Source: Geobacteraceae bacterium (GTDB lineage: Bacteria; Desulfobacterota; Desulfuromonadia; Geobacterales; DSM-12255). Taken from it: 64,000 nucleotides of DNA. The stretch spans positions 92,211 to 156,210 of the forward strand of contig JACABD010000001.1 of NCBI GenBank assembly GCA_013377075.1. The letters are read 5' to 3'. The notes under the pieces were generated by a model. It saw nothing but the letters and a program-made list of their open reading frames with translations. It had not been told where the DNA came from and did not search any database. Positions 32,894 through 42,774 of this stretch are shown here, one piece after another. A program made the translations under genes and the position numbers. Numbering within the stretch: the stretch's first letter is position 1; each line of letters begins with the position of its first letter.

Positions 32894-34381
32894 ATGAAGT
32901 CAGCAATAAAATACTTTGCCTGTCTGCTGCTTGTCATGGGCGCCACCGCTGTCGGCGAGATAGTCAGGCTGCACCTTTCACCCCCGAACATGGTGATGCT
33001 TTATCTGTTGGCTGTTGTTCTTGCCGCGTTGCGCCTGGGTCTGCGACCTGCCATTGTCACTGCCGCACTCGGAGTTCTCGCCTTTGACTTCTTCTTTGTG
33101 CCACCCCGGTTTTCTTTCACTGTTCAAGATAAAGAGTATCTGATCACCTTTTTTGCCCTTTTCGGCGTCGGTCTGGTCATCAGCACCCTTGTCTCAAGGT
33201 TTCGCCAGCGCACCGAAGAGCTGGCTGAACGGGAGGCCGAGACAGCGGCTCTCTACCGGCTCAGCAGGGATATTGCCTCTGCACCTGACAGCAGCGCTGT
33301 GTACAGCGCCATTGTCCACAATGCTGCCGAATGCTTCCAGGTTGAAGCTGCCCTTATGATCCCGATTGACGGGGCTTTGCAGGTAGTCGAGAAAAACGGT
33401 GAGCTGGAGATAACCGCCGCTGACATTGAACTTGCAAAGTGGTCTTTCAAGAGTCTGCGCAAGGCAGGGCACGGCAGCGGCAGCTATTCCGACTCTTCGG
33501 CAATGACGCTCCCTTTTGTGGTTATGGGAGAGTGCATCGCCATTCTCATTCTCTTTACTTGCGAAAGGGGAGCAATTGCCGAGAAGCGCCTGAACAGGAT
33601 CGTCGAAGGATTTGCCATCCAACTGAAAATGGCGTTGGTACGCCTTGAACTGGCGCAGCAGGCTGAAGCCGCACAGGTCGTTCATGCGCGGGAAAAGCTG
33701 GAGAGGGCTCTTCTCAACTCCGTATCCCATGATCTGCGCACTCCGCTGGCAACGGTTACCGGAGTGCTGACAAGTCTTAAAGAGGATGGCGGTCACCTGA
33801 GCGACAGGGCGCGGCTGGAGCTGCTTGATACTGCCTGCAGCGAGGCAGAGCGGCTCAACCGCTTTGTCGGCAACCTCCTCGACATGACACGCATCGAGGC
33901 AGGGGCCGTACGCCTCAGGCTTGAGCCGTGCGATGTTCAGGATCTTGTTGGCTGCGCCATAGGAGCGGTTGAACAGAGGCTTGGCAATCTGAGGATTGAT
34001 GTGAAGCTTGCCGATAACCTGCCGCTTGTTATGATGGATATGGTGCTGATGACCCAGGTGCTGGTAAACCTCCTCGATAATGCCCGCAAATATGCTCCGC
34101 TCAAAAGCAGGGTCGAAATATCCGCCAATGCCGATAAAAACTGGCTCTACCTGGCGGTTTCCGATCAGGGGGGCGGTCTGCCGGGAAAAGATCTCCAGCA
34201 TATTTTTGACAAGTTCTACCGTGTCCCCATACCTGAAGGGGCAGGCGGCACGGGGCTTGGACTCTCCATCTGCAAGGGGCTTGTTGAGGCCCACGGCGGG
34301 ACTGTTTCGGCGGAAAATCTTGTAACTGGCGGCTTTAGGGTTTGTATTGAACTGCCGCTTAAGGAAATGGAGCAACAATGA
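32894..34381 (+). CDS. KdpD-like sensor histidine kinase lacking the N-terminal KdpD/USP region
   Basis: 4-TM DUF4118-like segment, SVSHDLRTPLATVTGVLTSL, NLLDNARKYAPL, GTGLGLSICKGLVEAHGG. Confidence 0.9.
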   Translation: MKSAIKYFACLLLVMGATAVGEIVRLHLSPPNMVMLYLLAVVLAALRLGLRPAIVTAALGVLAFDFFFVPPRFSFTVQDKEYLITFFALFGVGLVISTLVSRFRQRTEELAEREAETAALYRLSRDIASAPDSSAVYSAIVHNAAECFQVEAALMIPIDGALQVVEKNGELEITAADIELAKWSFKSLRKAGHGSGSYSDSSAMTLPFVVMGECIAILILFTCERGAIAEKRLNRIVEGFAIQLKMALVRLELAQQAEAAQVVHAREKLERALLNSVSHDLRTPLATVTGVLTSLKEDGGHLSDRARLELLDTACSEAERLNRFVGNLLDMTRIEAGAVRLRLEPCDVQDLVGCAIGAVEQRLGNLRIDVKLADNLPLVMMDMVLMTQVLVNLLDNARKYAPLKSRVEISANADKNWLYLAVSDQGGGLPGKDLQHIFDKFYRVPIPEGAGGTGLGLSICKGLVEAHGGTVSAENLVTGGFRVCIELPLKEMEQQ

Positions 34382-35082
34382 CAGCTGATCGCGAACCTGC
34401 CAACCTGCCAAGAATCCTGATTGTTGATGACGAGAGTGCCATCAGGCGTTTTCTCCATACCATCCTCAACGCCGAAGAGTTCTTCCTTCACGAAGCTGAA
34501 ACCGGTCACGCCGCTCTGGCAGCGGCAGCAGCTTTCAGGCCCGATGTGATTCTGCTCGATCTTGGCCTTCCTGATCTCGACGGCATAGAGGTGCTAAAAC
34601 GGATTCGCGAGTGGTCACAAGTCCCTGTGATCATCCTGTCAGTGCGGGACCGGGAGGACGACAAGGTTGCTGCCCTTGATGCCGGGGCAGACGACTATCT
34701 CAGCAAACCGTTCGGAACCGGTGAACTTCTGGCAAGGATCAGGGCAGCTCTGCGACGCTCCATCCAGGAGGTTGGTGAACCGGTATTTTCCAGCGGCGCT
34801 CTGGAGATTGACCTGAACCTTCGCAGGGTGACGGTTGCTGGGGCTGAAGTTCAGCTGACACCGACGGAATACGACATCCTGCGTTATTTTGTCTCCCACG
34901 CCGGCAAGGTTCTCACCCACAGCCAGATACTGAAGCAGGTCTGGGGGCTGGCCTATCTTGAGCAGCCCCATGTTTTACGGGTCAATATCAGCAACCTGCG
35001 CCGCAAGATAGAGAGCGACCCGTCAAGGCCAAAATATATCGTTACCGAACCGGGGGTCGGCTACCGGCTGAAGCTGGTCTGA
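34378..35082 (+). CDS. KdpE-like OmpR-family response regulator
   Basis: Receiver ILIVDDESAIRRFL...DVILLDLGLPDLDG; wHTH VGYRLKLV; overlaps kinase. Confidence 0.92.
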   Translation: MTADREPANLPRILIVDDESAIRRFLHTILNAEEFFLHEAETGHAALAAAAAFRPDVILLDLGLPDLDGIEVLKRIREWSQVPVIILSVRDREDDKVAALDAGADDYLSKPFGTGELLARIRAALRRSIQEVGEPVFSSGALEIDLNLRRVTVAGAEVQLTPTEYDILRYFVSHAGKVLTHSQILKQVWGLAYLEQPHVLRVNISNLRRKIESDPSRPKYIVTEPGVGYRLKLV

Positions 35083-35103
35083 TTACAGCTGCTGTTTTTC
35101 GTA

Positions 35104-35132
35104 TTGACATTATCCGGCGTAATTCGTATATT
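35104..35132 (+). promoter_or_regulatory. sigma70-type promoter of fur
   Basis: TTGACA (35104-35109), 17 bp, TATATT (35127-35132). Confidence 0.7.
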
Positions 35133-35147
35133 GATAATCATTTTCAA
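35131..35147. promoter_or_regulatory. Fur box upstream of fur
   Basis: TTGATAATCATTTTCAA, near-palindromic, overlaps the predicted -10/+1 region. Confidence 0.8.
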
Positions 35148-35158
35148 AAAGGCGCGCC

Positions 35159-35587
35159 GTGATTATATCCAAAAAACAGGCATTTCAGGATTTCGCATCT
35201 GCAAAGGGGCTTAAATCAACGAAACAGCGGGATATTATTCTCGACTCTTTCCTCTCCTGTCACCAGCACCTAACTACCGAAGAGCTTTATCTCAAGCTGA
35301 AAACAGACAATCCCAATATAGGTTTTGCCACGGTCTACCGGACTTTGAAGCTGTTTGCCGAGTCCGGCATCGCCAGAGAAATCCAGTTTGGCGACGGCCA
35401 GACCCGTTATGAACATATGCATGCCGGTGAGCACCATGACCATCTTGTCTGTACCCGTTGCGGAGCAATAGTGGAGTTCGAGAACGAGACAATCGAGAAG
35501 TTGCAGAGTGAAGTTGCTGCCCAGCATGGCTTTACTATCAAGAATCACAAACTTGAGCTTTACGGTTATTGCGTGAAGTGCAGCTGA
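35159..35587 (+). CDS. fur: Ferric uptake regulator family protein
   Basis: GLKSTKQRDIILDSFLSCHQHLTTEELYLKLK; GFATVYRTLKLFAESGIARE; HHDHLVCTRCG. Confidence 0.95.
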   Translation: MIISKKQAFQDFASAKGLKSTKQRDIILDSFLSCHQHLTTEELYLKLKTDNPNIGFATVYRTLKLFAESGIAREIQFGDGQTRYEHMHAGEHHDHLVCTRCGAIVEFENETIEKLQSEVAAQHGFTIKNHKLELYGYCVKCS

Positions 35588-35605
35588 TTTTTTTTGAGTG
35601 GAGAA

Positions 35606-35621
35606 TGAAAATGATTATCAA
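35606..35621. promoter_or_regulatory. Fur box upstream of feoB
   Basis: TGAAAATGATTATCAA, reverse complement of the fur-upstream box over 16 nt. Confidence 0.8.
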
Positions 35622-35654
35622 TAGCAGTTTGTTTAGCCAGGAGATCACCCTTTT

Positions 35655-37637
35655 ATGAGCAGTCCGGAGCAGTCAATGACAGAGCAGGCAGCAGAGAGGG
35701 TGCGTAAGGTTGCCCTTGTCGGAAACCCCAATGTCGGCAAGAGTGTTCTTTTTAACGCCCTGACCGGTGCCTATGTGACGGTCTCCAACTATCCGGGGAC
35801 TTCCGTCGAGGTTTCACGGGGTAGCTCGACCATTGAAGGCAGCCCCTGGGAGGTTATCGATACTCCGGGGATGTATTCGATTCATACGATTACCGAGGAG
35901 GAGAGGGTCGCACGGGAGATTCTCCTCCATGAGTCGCCCGATGTTGTTATCCATGTGCTTGATGCCCGCAATCTTGAGCGGATGCTCGCCATGACGATCC
36001 AGCTTATCGAGGCCGATCTACCGGTGATTCTGGTGGTCAATATCATGGATGAGGCTGAGCGGATGGGGCTCACTATCGATCTGAAACTGCTTCAGGAAAA
36101 GCTCGGCATACCTGTGATCGGAGCAGCAACGGGGCGAAAGCGTGGTCTTGACGAGATCCGCAAATGCATTAATGGCTATGTGCGGGAGACTGATCAGCAC
36201 CGCTTTCTTTACAGCCGCCTGCTGGAACATGACATAACCGAGGTTTGCGGGCTCATGCAGGGGGACTATATTCTCTCCCGCCGGGCTCTGGCGCTGCTCC
36301 TTATGCAACAGGATGACGAGATTACATCCATAGTCCGCCACAAGGAGGGTGACGCCTATGCTCCACTTGCTGAAAAAGTCAGGGCAATAGCTTTTGACAG
36401 GCGTGAATCATTTCATCTCGATCTTTCCCTTGAGCGCAAAGAGATCGTTCGCGGCATAATCAACGGTGTTTTCCATGCGCCGGAAAAAAGGGTCGTGACC
36501 CTTGCCGAGCGCTTTTCAAATCTATCTGTTCGGCCGTTAACCGGAGTGCCACTCCTTTTGATTGTCCTCTATTTCGGGCTTTACCAGTTTGTCGGCGTGT
36601 TCGGCGCCGGGACAGTTGTCGATTTCATTGAGAAAAAATTCTTTGTCGAACTGTTCAATCCATGGATCTCGGGAACGGTAAAGAACCTGATTCCGTGGGA
36701 GATAATTCAGGAGCTGTTTGTGGGCGAGTACGGCATCATCACCCTGGGCATCCGCTATGCAGTGGGGATAATCCTGCCGATTGTGGCAACTTTTTTCATC
36801 TTCTTCTCCTTTCTCGAAGATACCGGCTACTTTCCGCGACTTGCGCTCCTTGTTGACCGGGTATTCAAATATTTCGGCCTGACAGGCAGAGCCGTAATCC
36901 CCATGGTGCTCGGCTTTGGCTGCGATACCATGGCGACCATGGTAACCAGAACTCTGGAGACAACCCGGGAGAGGATTATTGCCACCATTCTGCTTTCCCT
37001 GACAATCCCCTGCTCTGCACAGCTCGGGGTTATCATGTCACTGCTTTCAAAATATCCGGGTGCACTTCTGGTCTGGAGTGGTTGTCTTCTTCTGCTCTTT
37101 TTTGTTGTCGGCCTGCTTGCCGCAAAGATACTCCCCGGAGAGGCGCCGATGTTCTACATGGAGCTGCCACCCATGCGACTCCCCCAGTTCGGCAATGTTG
37201 TCACAAAGACTTACACCCGGATGCAGTGGTACTTCCTTGAAATTCTGCCCCTCTTTGTTATCGCCTCGGTAATGCTCTGGCTCGGGAAGATCACCGGCTT
37301 TTTCGAAAAACTGGTCAATGCAATGACACCTGTCATGGCTTCAATCGGGCTGCCACGGGAGAGTGCCGTGGCATTCATCTTCGGCTTTTTTCGCCGCGAT
37401 TACGGTGCTGCCGGGCTTTATGAGCTGCAGACAAAGGGGCTCATGGACGCACGGCAGCTAACGGTTGCTGCCGTCACCCTGACGCTTTTCATCCCCTGTG
37501 TTGCCCAGTTCCTGATTATGAAGAAGGAGCGGGGGTGGAGGGTTGCCGGAGCCATAGGGCTTTTTGTCACCCTGCTTGCTTTTGGCAGCGGCTACCTGCT
37601 CAACAAGGCTCTGCTTGTTACCGGACTTCTGGCATGA
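35655..37637 (+). CDS. feoB: Ferrous iron transport protein B
   Basis: VALVGNPNVGKSVLFNALTGAYVTVSNYPGTSVEV; gate-domain TM segments. Confidence 0.97.
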   Translation: MSSPEQSMTEQAAERVRKVALVGNPNVGKSVLFNALTGAYVTVSNYPGTSVEVSRGSSTIEGSPWEVIDTPGMYSIHTITEEERVAREILLHESPDVVIHVLDARNLERMLAMTIQLIEADLPVILVVNIMDEAERMGLTIDLKLLQEKLGIPVIGAATGRKRGLDEIRKCINGYVRETDQHRFLYSRLLEHDITEVCGLMQGDYILSRRALALLLMQQDDEITSIVRHKEGDAYAPLAEKVRAIAFDRRESFHLDLSLERKEIVRGIINGVFHAPEKRVVTLAERFSNLSVRPLTGVPLLLIVLYFGLYQFVGVFGAGTVVDFIEKKFFVELFNPWISGTVKNLIPWEIIQELFVGEYGIITLGIRYAVGIILPIVATFFIFFSFLEDTGYFPRLALLVDRVFKYFGLTGRAVIPMVLGFGCDTMATMVTRTLETTRERIIATILLSLTIPCSAQLGVIMSLLSKYPGALLVWSGCLLLLFFVVGLLAAKILPGEAPMFYMELPPMRLPQFGNVVTKTYTRMQWYFLEILPLFVIASVMLWLGKITGFFEKLVNAMTPVMASIGLPRESAVAFIFGFFRRDYGAAGLYELQTKGLMDARQLTVAAVTLTLFIPCVAQFLIMKKERGWRVAGAIGLFVTLLAFGSGYLLNKALLVTGLLA

Positions 37638-37810
37638 TCTGCGGCTTCTGCAGCCATGAGTTTGAAGAGTCCGATGGTAAAAAGGGGTGCGGTGGCTGCC
37701 CAGGCGGGTGCCATTCTATTCACTGTCCGCGCTGCAATTACAAAAATCCGCTTGAACCGGCGCTTGTAAGAAAAATAAAAAAACTGCTCGATAAAGGAGC
37801 TGATAAATGA
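37634..37810 (+). CDS. 58-aa Cys-rich FeoB-linked protein
   Basis: ATGA overlap with feoB stop; MICGFCSHEFEESDGKKGCGGCPGGCHSIHCPRCNYKNPLEPALVRKIKKLLDKGADK. Confidence 0.85.
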   Translation: MICGFCSHEFEESDGKKGCGGCPGGCHSIHCPRCNYKNPLEPALVRKIKKLLDKGADK

Positions 37811-38451
37811 AACTGACAGATCATGCTGAAGAGATTCTGGAGTCCATGTGGATCGCGATTGAAGAGGATGGCCGTGGTTATGCCGATATGGTCTCTATCG
37901 GAATCAGTGGTGACGATCCGGCCTTGAAGGAGCTGGTATCAAATGCACTGGTCGAGATCAAGGGGGAACGGCTTAACTTCCGCCCTGAAGGAAGACGTGA
38001 GGGTGAGATGACCATTCGCCGCCATCGCCTTGCCGAGCGGCTGATGATGGATGTCCTCAATATCCGTGGCGATAGTGCCGAGATAAAGGCCTGCCAGTTC
38101 GAGCACCTCTTGAATGAAGGGGTTGATGCAAAGGTCTGTACCATGCTCAATCATCCGACCACCTGCCCCCACGGAAAAAGGATTCCGCCCGGTGACTGTT
38201 GTCATGAGGCCCGCAGCAGCGGCGATCTCGGTGTTGTCCCTCTGACCGAGCTCAAATCGCGGGAGGAGGGGGAGATTGCCTACATCCAGACCGACGACGG
38301 CAAGAAAATGCAGAAGCTGATGGCAATGGGAGTGCTCCCCGGTAATCGCATCATTTTACTGCACTCTTTCCCCTCATACATTTTCAGAGTCGGTTTCTCG
38401 GAGTTTGCCATTGATTCAGCCATGGCAAGGGAGATATTTGTAAGGCGCTGA
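37807..38451 (+). CDS. DtxR-like / FeoA-domain protein
   Basis: DtxR-type dimerisation region (RRHRLAERLMMDVLN...CPHGKRIPPGDCC) plus C-terminal FeoA-like SH3 (MQKLMAMGVLPGNRIILL). Confidence 0.85.
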   Translation: MKLTDHAEEILESMWIAIEEDGRGYADMVSIGISGDDPALKELVSNALVEIKGERLNFRPEGRREGEMTIRRHRLAERLMMDVLNIRGDSAEIKACQFEHLLNEGVDAKVCTMLNHPTTCPHGKRIPPGDCCHEARSSGDLGVVPLTELKSREEGEIAYIQTDDGKKMQKLMAMGVLPGNRIILLHSFPSYIFRVGFSEFAIDSAMAREIFVRR

Positions 38452-38577
38452 GTCTGGCCGAAATGGTTGAAGAGTATAGAAAAAAGGACTGGTTTTTTTA
38501 GGCGTCATGGTCGGCATTTACTGTAAAAATCTTATGGGGCTGGAAGCATGACATCTTCTTGTGAATGAGCATAGAGA

Positions 38578-38604
38578 CAGGCCGGTGACATTAGTACCGG
38601 CCTG
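38578..38604. other. Perfect 9-bp stem hairpin between the feo operon and rubrerythrin (convergent)
   Basis: CAGGCCGGT-GACATTAGT-ACCGGCCTG. Confidence 0.7.
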
Positions 38605-38621
38605 CCCTTGACCCTTATAAA

Positions 38622-39164
38622 TCAGAAATAGCGCTTTAACAGCCCGGCAAATGCCTGCCCGTGGCGGGCTTCATCCTTGCACATTTCGTGAACAGTATCA
38701 TGGATGGCATCATAGTTGAGCTGCTTGGCTTTGGTCGCCAGATCCTTTTTCCCCTGACAGGCACCGTTCTCAGCTGCTACACGCATCTCAAGGTTTGTTT
38801 TAGTGTCAGCTTTCAAAACTTCTCCCAGTAGCTCTGCAAATTTGGCGGCATGCTCAGCCTCTTCAAAGGCGATCCGCTTGTATGCCTCGGCAATTTCAGG
38901 ATACCCCTCCCGATCTGCCTGACGGCTCATGGCCAGGTACATGCCGACTTCGGTGCATTCACCGGTGAAATTCATCCTGAGACCTTCGATAATTTCCGGA
39001 TCAACCCCCTGGGCTACACCGATTTTATGCTCATCGGCCCAACCAAGAACGCTTTCGTCTTTCAGAATAAACTTACCCGACGGAGCCTTGCATTGGGGAC
39101 ACTCGGCCGGTGGGGCATCTCCCTCGTGAACGTAGCCACAGATGGTGCAGACATACTTTTTCAT
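38622..39164 (-). CDS. Rubrerythrin
   Basis: [28 protein letters not shown] (rubredoxin-like) plus ferritin-like E...EEAEHAAKF. Confidence 0.93.
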   Translation of the reverse strand: MKKYVCTICGYVHEGDAPPAECPQCKAPSGKFILKDESVLGWADEHKIGVAQGVDPEIIEGLRMNFTGECTEVGMYLAMSRQADREGYPEIAEAYKRIAFEEAEHAAKFAELLGEVLKADTKTNLEMRVAAENGACQGKKDLATKAKQLNYDAIHDTVHEMCKDEARHGQAFAGLLKRYF

Positions 39165-39322
39165 AAATTCTCCTTTATGGATTAATGTGGAGACCACAAG
39201 TGTGATCATTAATAAAGATGATTAGCATAATATTCCAAAAAACATTACATCAAAAAACTGTGCAGTCAACTGGTAATACAGTCTGAAGCATGACATATTC
39301 TTAACTCCCTGCTACAATTTCA

Positions 39323-40330
39323 ATGAAAGAGAAAAATCGCTCACAGTCATCAGCGGAGGCGCAATTGACAGCTTCATCCCGCCCCAGAAGATTCTTCATT
39401 CTCCTCAATCTCATTTTGGGTCTGTCAGCCTGCAGCGCACCGGCACCCGAGACTCTGCACGGCTACATCGAAGGGGAGTTCGTCTATGTTGCTGCGCCGA
39501 GTGCCGGGGTGGTTGCCTTGAGCGTAGCAAAGGGGGAGCAGGTGCAAAAGGGGTCACCGCTCTTTGCGCTGGAGAGCGTGGCAGAGCGGGATTTGCTAGA
39601 CGAGGCTGCCAGGAGGGTTGCCCAGGCAAGGGCGGCGCTATTGGACTCTGAAAAGGGGCTGCGCCCGACGGAAGTTGCCGCACTTAGGGCCAGGCTGGAG
39701 CAGACAAAGTCTGCTCTTTCCCTTGCGGAGAATGAGCTGACACGGCAGCAGAAACTATTTGCCACAGGGGCTGTCTCTGCCCAGAGTCTTGACCGGAGGC
39801 TCTCGGAGCGGGATCAGCAGCTACAGCTGAAAGAGAGCCTGGATGCAGAGCTGAAGACTGCCGCCCTTGGGGCGCGGGCAGATCAGCAGTCGGCAGCAAG
39901 GGCCAATGTCAAGGCGCTTGAGGCGGCCCTTGCCCGAGCTGAGTGGGAACTTGGCCAGAAAAGCCGCAAGGCGCCTGAAAACGCCCTTGTTTTTGACACC
40001 CTTTACCGGAGTGGTGAGTGGGTTCCTGCCGGTAGGCCGGTTGTCTCACTACTGCCGCCGGGCGGGGTAAAGGGGCGCTTTTATCTGTCTGAGGGGAGGC
40101 TGGCTTCTGTCAAGGTTGGCAGTCCGGTGCAGGTAACGGTTGACGGCTTTAGGGAGGTAATCAGCGCAAAAGTCAGTTTCATCTCCCCTAGACCGGAATA
40201 TACGCCGCCGGTGATCTATAGCCGGGAGAATCGCGCCAGACTGGTCTATCTCATCGAGGTTACCTTCTCTCCGGAAAAAGCTGTCAATCTCCACCCCGGA
40301 CAGCCCGTCGATATTCGTCTCGGCAGCTGA
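39323..40330 (+). CDS. HlyD-family periplasmic adaptor (lipoprotein-like)
   Basis: LGLSACSAPAPETLHGYIEGEFVYVAAPSAGVV; coiled coil; YbhG-like context. Confidence 0.88.
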   Translation: MKEKNRSQSSAEAQLTASSRPRRFFILLNLILGLSACSAPAPETLHGYIEGEFVYVAAPSAGVVALSVAKGEQVQKGSPLFALESVAERDLLDEAARRVAQARAALLDSEKGLRPTEVAALRARLEQTKSALSLAENELTRQQKLFATGAVSAQSLDRRLSERDQQLQLKESLDAELKTAALGARADQQSAARANVKALEAALARAEWELGQKSRKAPENALVFDTLYRSGEWVPAGRPVVSLLPPGGVKGRFYLSEGRLASVKVGSPVQVTVDGFREVISAKVSFISPRPEYTPPVIYSRENRARLVYLIEVTFSPEKAVNLHPGQPVDIRLGS

Positions 40331-40332
40331 AC

Positions 40333-41064
40333 ATGGAACCCGAATTCACTATTGATGTCCATGGTATGACCAAGATTTTCGACGGCAAGACTGTGGTGAA
40401 CGGCATGGATCTGCGCATGAGGAGGGGTGAGATATGCGGCTTTCTCGGCCCCAACGGCAGCGGTAAGACAACCTTTATCAGGATGCTCTGCGGTCTGCTT
40501 CATCCCGACGGTGGCAGCGGCAGCTGTCTTGGCTACAATGTCATCCGGGAGAGCGAAAAGATCCGCCTTGAGTCGGGCTACATGACCCAGAGATTCAGTT
40601 TTTACGAGGATCTGACCATTGCCGAAAATCTTGATTTTGTTGCCCGGATGTTCTCTCTGCCCGGTCGCAGGGCCTCAGTAGAAGCGGCTCTGGAGTGGCT
40701 TGGTCTGGCAAATCGCAGAAATCAGCTTGCTGGTGAGCTATCCGGTGGCTGGAAACAGAGACTTGCCCTTGCTGCTTGCATGATCCACAAACCTAGGCTG
40801 CTCCTTCTCGACGAGCCGACCGCCGGAGTTGATCCAAAGGCGCGGCGTCAGTTCTGGGATACGATCCGAACCCTTGCTGATGGGGGGTTGACAGTCCTTG
40901 TCTCCACCCACTACATGGATGAGGCGATCCGCTGCGACTCCCTTGCCTACATCGCCTACGGCAACCTCCTTGTGCATGGCACGCCAGCTGAGGTCGCCGG
41001 TGATTCAACCCTTGAAGAGGTGTTTGTCCGGCTTATGGACGGGGTGGAGGACAGTTACCACTAA
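40333..41064 (+). CDS. ABC transporter ATP-binding protein
   Basis: GFLGPNGSGKTTFIRMLCGL, LSGGWKQRLALAACMIHKPRLLLLDEPTAGVDP. Confidence 0.95.
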   Translation: MEPEFTIDVHGMTKIFDGKTVVNGMDLRMRRGEICGFLGPNGSGKTTFIRMLCGLLHPDGGSGSCLGYNVIRESEKIRLESGYMTQRFSFYEDLTIAENLDFVARMFSLPGRRASVEAALEWLGLANRRNQLAGELSGGWKQRLALAACMIHKPRLLLLDEPTAGVDPKARRQFWDTIRTLADGGLTVLVSTHYMDEAIRCDSLAYIAYGNLLVHGTPAEVAGDSTLEEVFVRLMDGVEDSYH

Positions 41065-41182
41065 TCGTCGATTAAACAAAGAGTCATAGAGAAATCTGAT
41101 AAGTGCTTTGATTTCATGTAAATGAAGGTTTGCTCGGTGTCTCAGTGTCTCTGTGTTTCATGGTTTGTTTCAAAGGAATAAA

Positions 41183-42325
41183 ATGAATCATTCCCATACA
41201 TTTTCTTTGCCGCGCCTCTGGGCAATTGTTGTCAAGGAGTTCATCCAGATGCGCCGTGACCGGCTCACCTTTGGCATGATGATCGGTATCCCACTCATTC
41301 AGCTGATCCTTTTCGGCTTTGCCATAAACTCCGATCCGAAGCATCTGGCAACAGCAGTTCATGTTGCCGATCATGGCCCCCAGGCAAGAAGCGTGCTTGG
41401 CTCCATGAAGGCAAGCGGCTACTTCGATTTTATCAGGGAGGTGGCAAACGAGGCCGAAGGCGAAAGGCTCCTTGCAACCGGTGAGGTGCAGTTTCTGGTG
41501 ACCATCCCGGCAGGTTTTTCAAGGGAGCTTCTGCGCGGTGAGAAACCGACACTTCTTCTGGAGGCCGATGCCACCGATCCGGCAGCAACCGGCAACGCCA
41601 TCGCGGCACTGAAAATAATTGCCCGTTCTGCCCTGGATAACGACCTCAAGGGTGGGCTTGCCTTTCTTCAGTCCGGTGCAGATCCCCTTGAACTGCGGGT
41701 TCATCCTAAATACAACCCGGAAGGGGTTACCCAGTACAACATTGTGCCGGGGCTCATGGGGGTGGTGCTCACCATGACTATGGCGATGATCACAGCCCTT
41801 GCCATCACCCGGGAGCGGGAGCGGGGGACCATGGAGAACCTTCTCTCCATGCCGACGAAACCGCTTGAAGTGCTGCTCGGCAAGATCATCCCCTATATTC
41901 TTGTCGGCTATGCTCAGGTAGGGCTGATTCTCCTGGCGGCCAGAGTCATCTTCAATGTGCCGATGGTCGGAAGCCTGACCCTGCTTCTGGCGGTAGCAAT
42001 GCTCTTCATCATAGCCAACCTGGCTGTCGGGATAACCTTTTCGACCCTGGCGCGAAACCAGCTCCAGGCTGTGCAGATGACTTTCTTCTTCTTCCTCCCC
42101 TCGATGCTCCTCTCAGGCTTTATGTTCCCGTTTCGTGGCATGCCCGGCTGGGCTCAGATGATCGGCGAACTTCTTCCCCTGACCCATTTCTTAAGGATTG
42201 TGCGTGGAGTACTTCTGAAAGGGAACGGTTTTGCAGAGATCTCGGGACAGATCTGGCCGATTGCTCTCTTTGCCTTATTGGCTGTAGTTGTAGGTGTAAA
42301 GCGGTATCGCAGGACTCTGGATTGA
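41183..42325 (+). CDS. ABC-2 type permease (YbhS/YbhR-like)
   Basis: MNHSHTFSLPRLWAIVVKEFIQMRRDRLTF; C-terminal TM array. Confidence 0.9.
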   Translation: MNHSHTFSLPRLWAIVVKEFIQMRRDRLTFGMMIGIPLIQLILFGFAINSDPKHLATAVHVADHGPQARSVLGSMKASGYFDFIREVANEAEGERLLATGEVQFLVTIPAGFSRELLRGEKPTLLLEADATDPAATGNAIAALKIIARSALDNDLKGGLAFLQSGADPLELRVHPKYNPEGVTQYNIVPGLMGVVLTMTMAMITALAITRERERGTMENLLSMPTKPLEVLLGKIIPYILVGYAQVGLILLAARVIFNVPMVGSLTLLLAVAMLFIIANLAVGITFSTLARNQLQAVQMTFFFFLPSMLLSGFMFPFRGMPGWAQMIGELLPLTHFLRIVRGVLLKGNGFAEISGQIWPIALFALLAVVVGVKRYRRTLD

Positions 42326-42482
42326 TAAAGTCAGGCTGAAGGGTTAATGGTTAAGGGTTTGTTAGATTATATTTCAATTATTTAAGCAAATATGTATACC
42401 TGAGAAGAAATAGCTGCTATTGATTATTAAACCGGTTTTTGTCCGGGCTAAATTAACAGGAAGTTTCAGGAGATGTACACAC

Positions 42483-42683
42483 ATGGTAGAAGGAACAGTT
42501 AAATGGTTTAATGACAGCAAAGGGTTTGGTTTTCTTGAGCAGGAAAATGGCGACGACGTATTCTGCCATTTTTCAGCAATCACTGGTGACGGATTCAAGT
42601 CCCTTGCTGAAGGCGATAGGGTTAGTTTTGATGTAACAAATGGTCCTAAAGGCCTGCAGGCTGCGAACGTCTCCAGAATCTAG
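42483..42683 (+). CDS. Cold-shock protein
   Basis: [33 protein letters not shown]. Confidence 0.97.
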   Translation: MVEGTVKWFNDSKGFGFLEQENGDDVFCHFSAITGDGFKSLAEGDRVSFDVTNGPKGLQAANVSRI

Positions 42684-42704
42684 GTAATGTCCATTAGTAG
42701 GAGC

Positions 42705-42738
42705 AAAAAAGCCCCGGTATTCCCCGGGGCTTTTTTAC
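42705..42738 (+). terminator. Intrinsic terminator after cold-shock gene
   Basis: AAAAAAGCCCCGGTATTCCCCGGGGCTTTTTTA. Confidence 0.93.
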
Positions 42739-42774
42739 TTAAGATCTGCAATATTTTAGAGGAGCCCTATCCGC

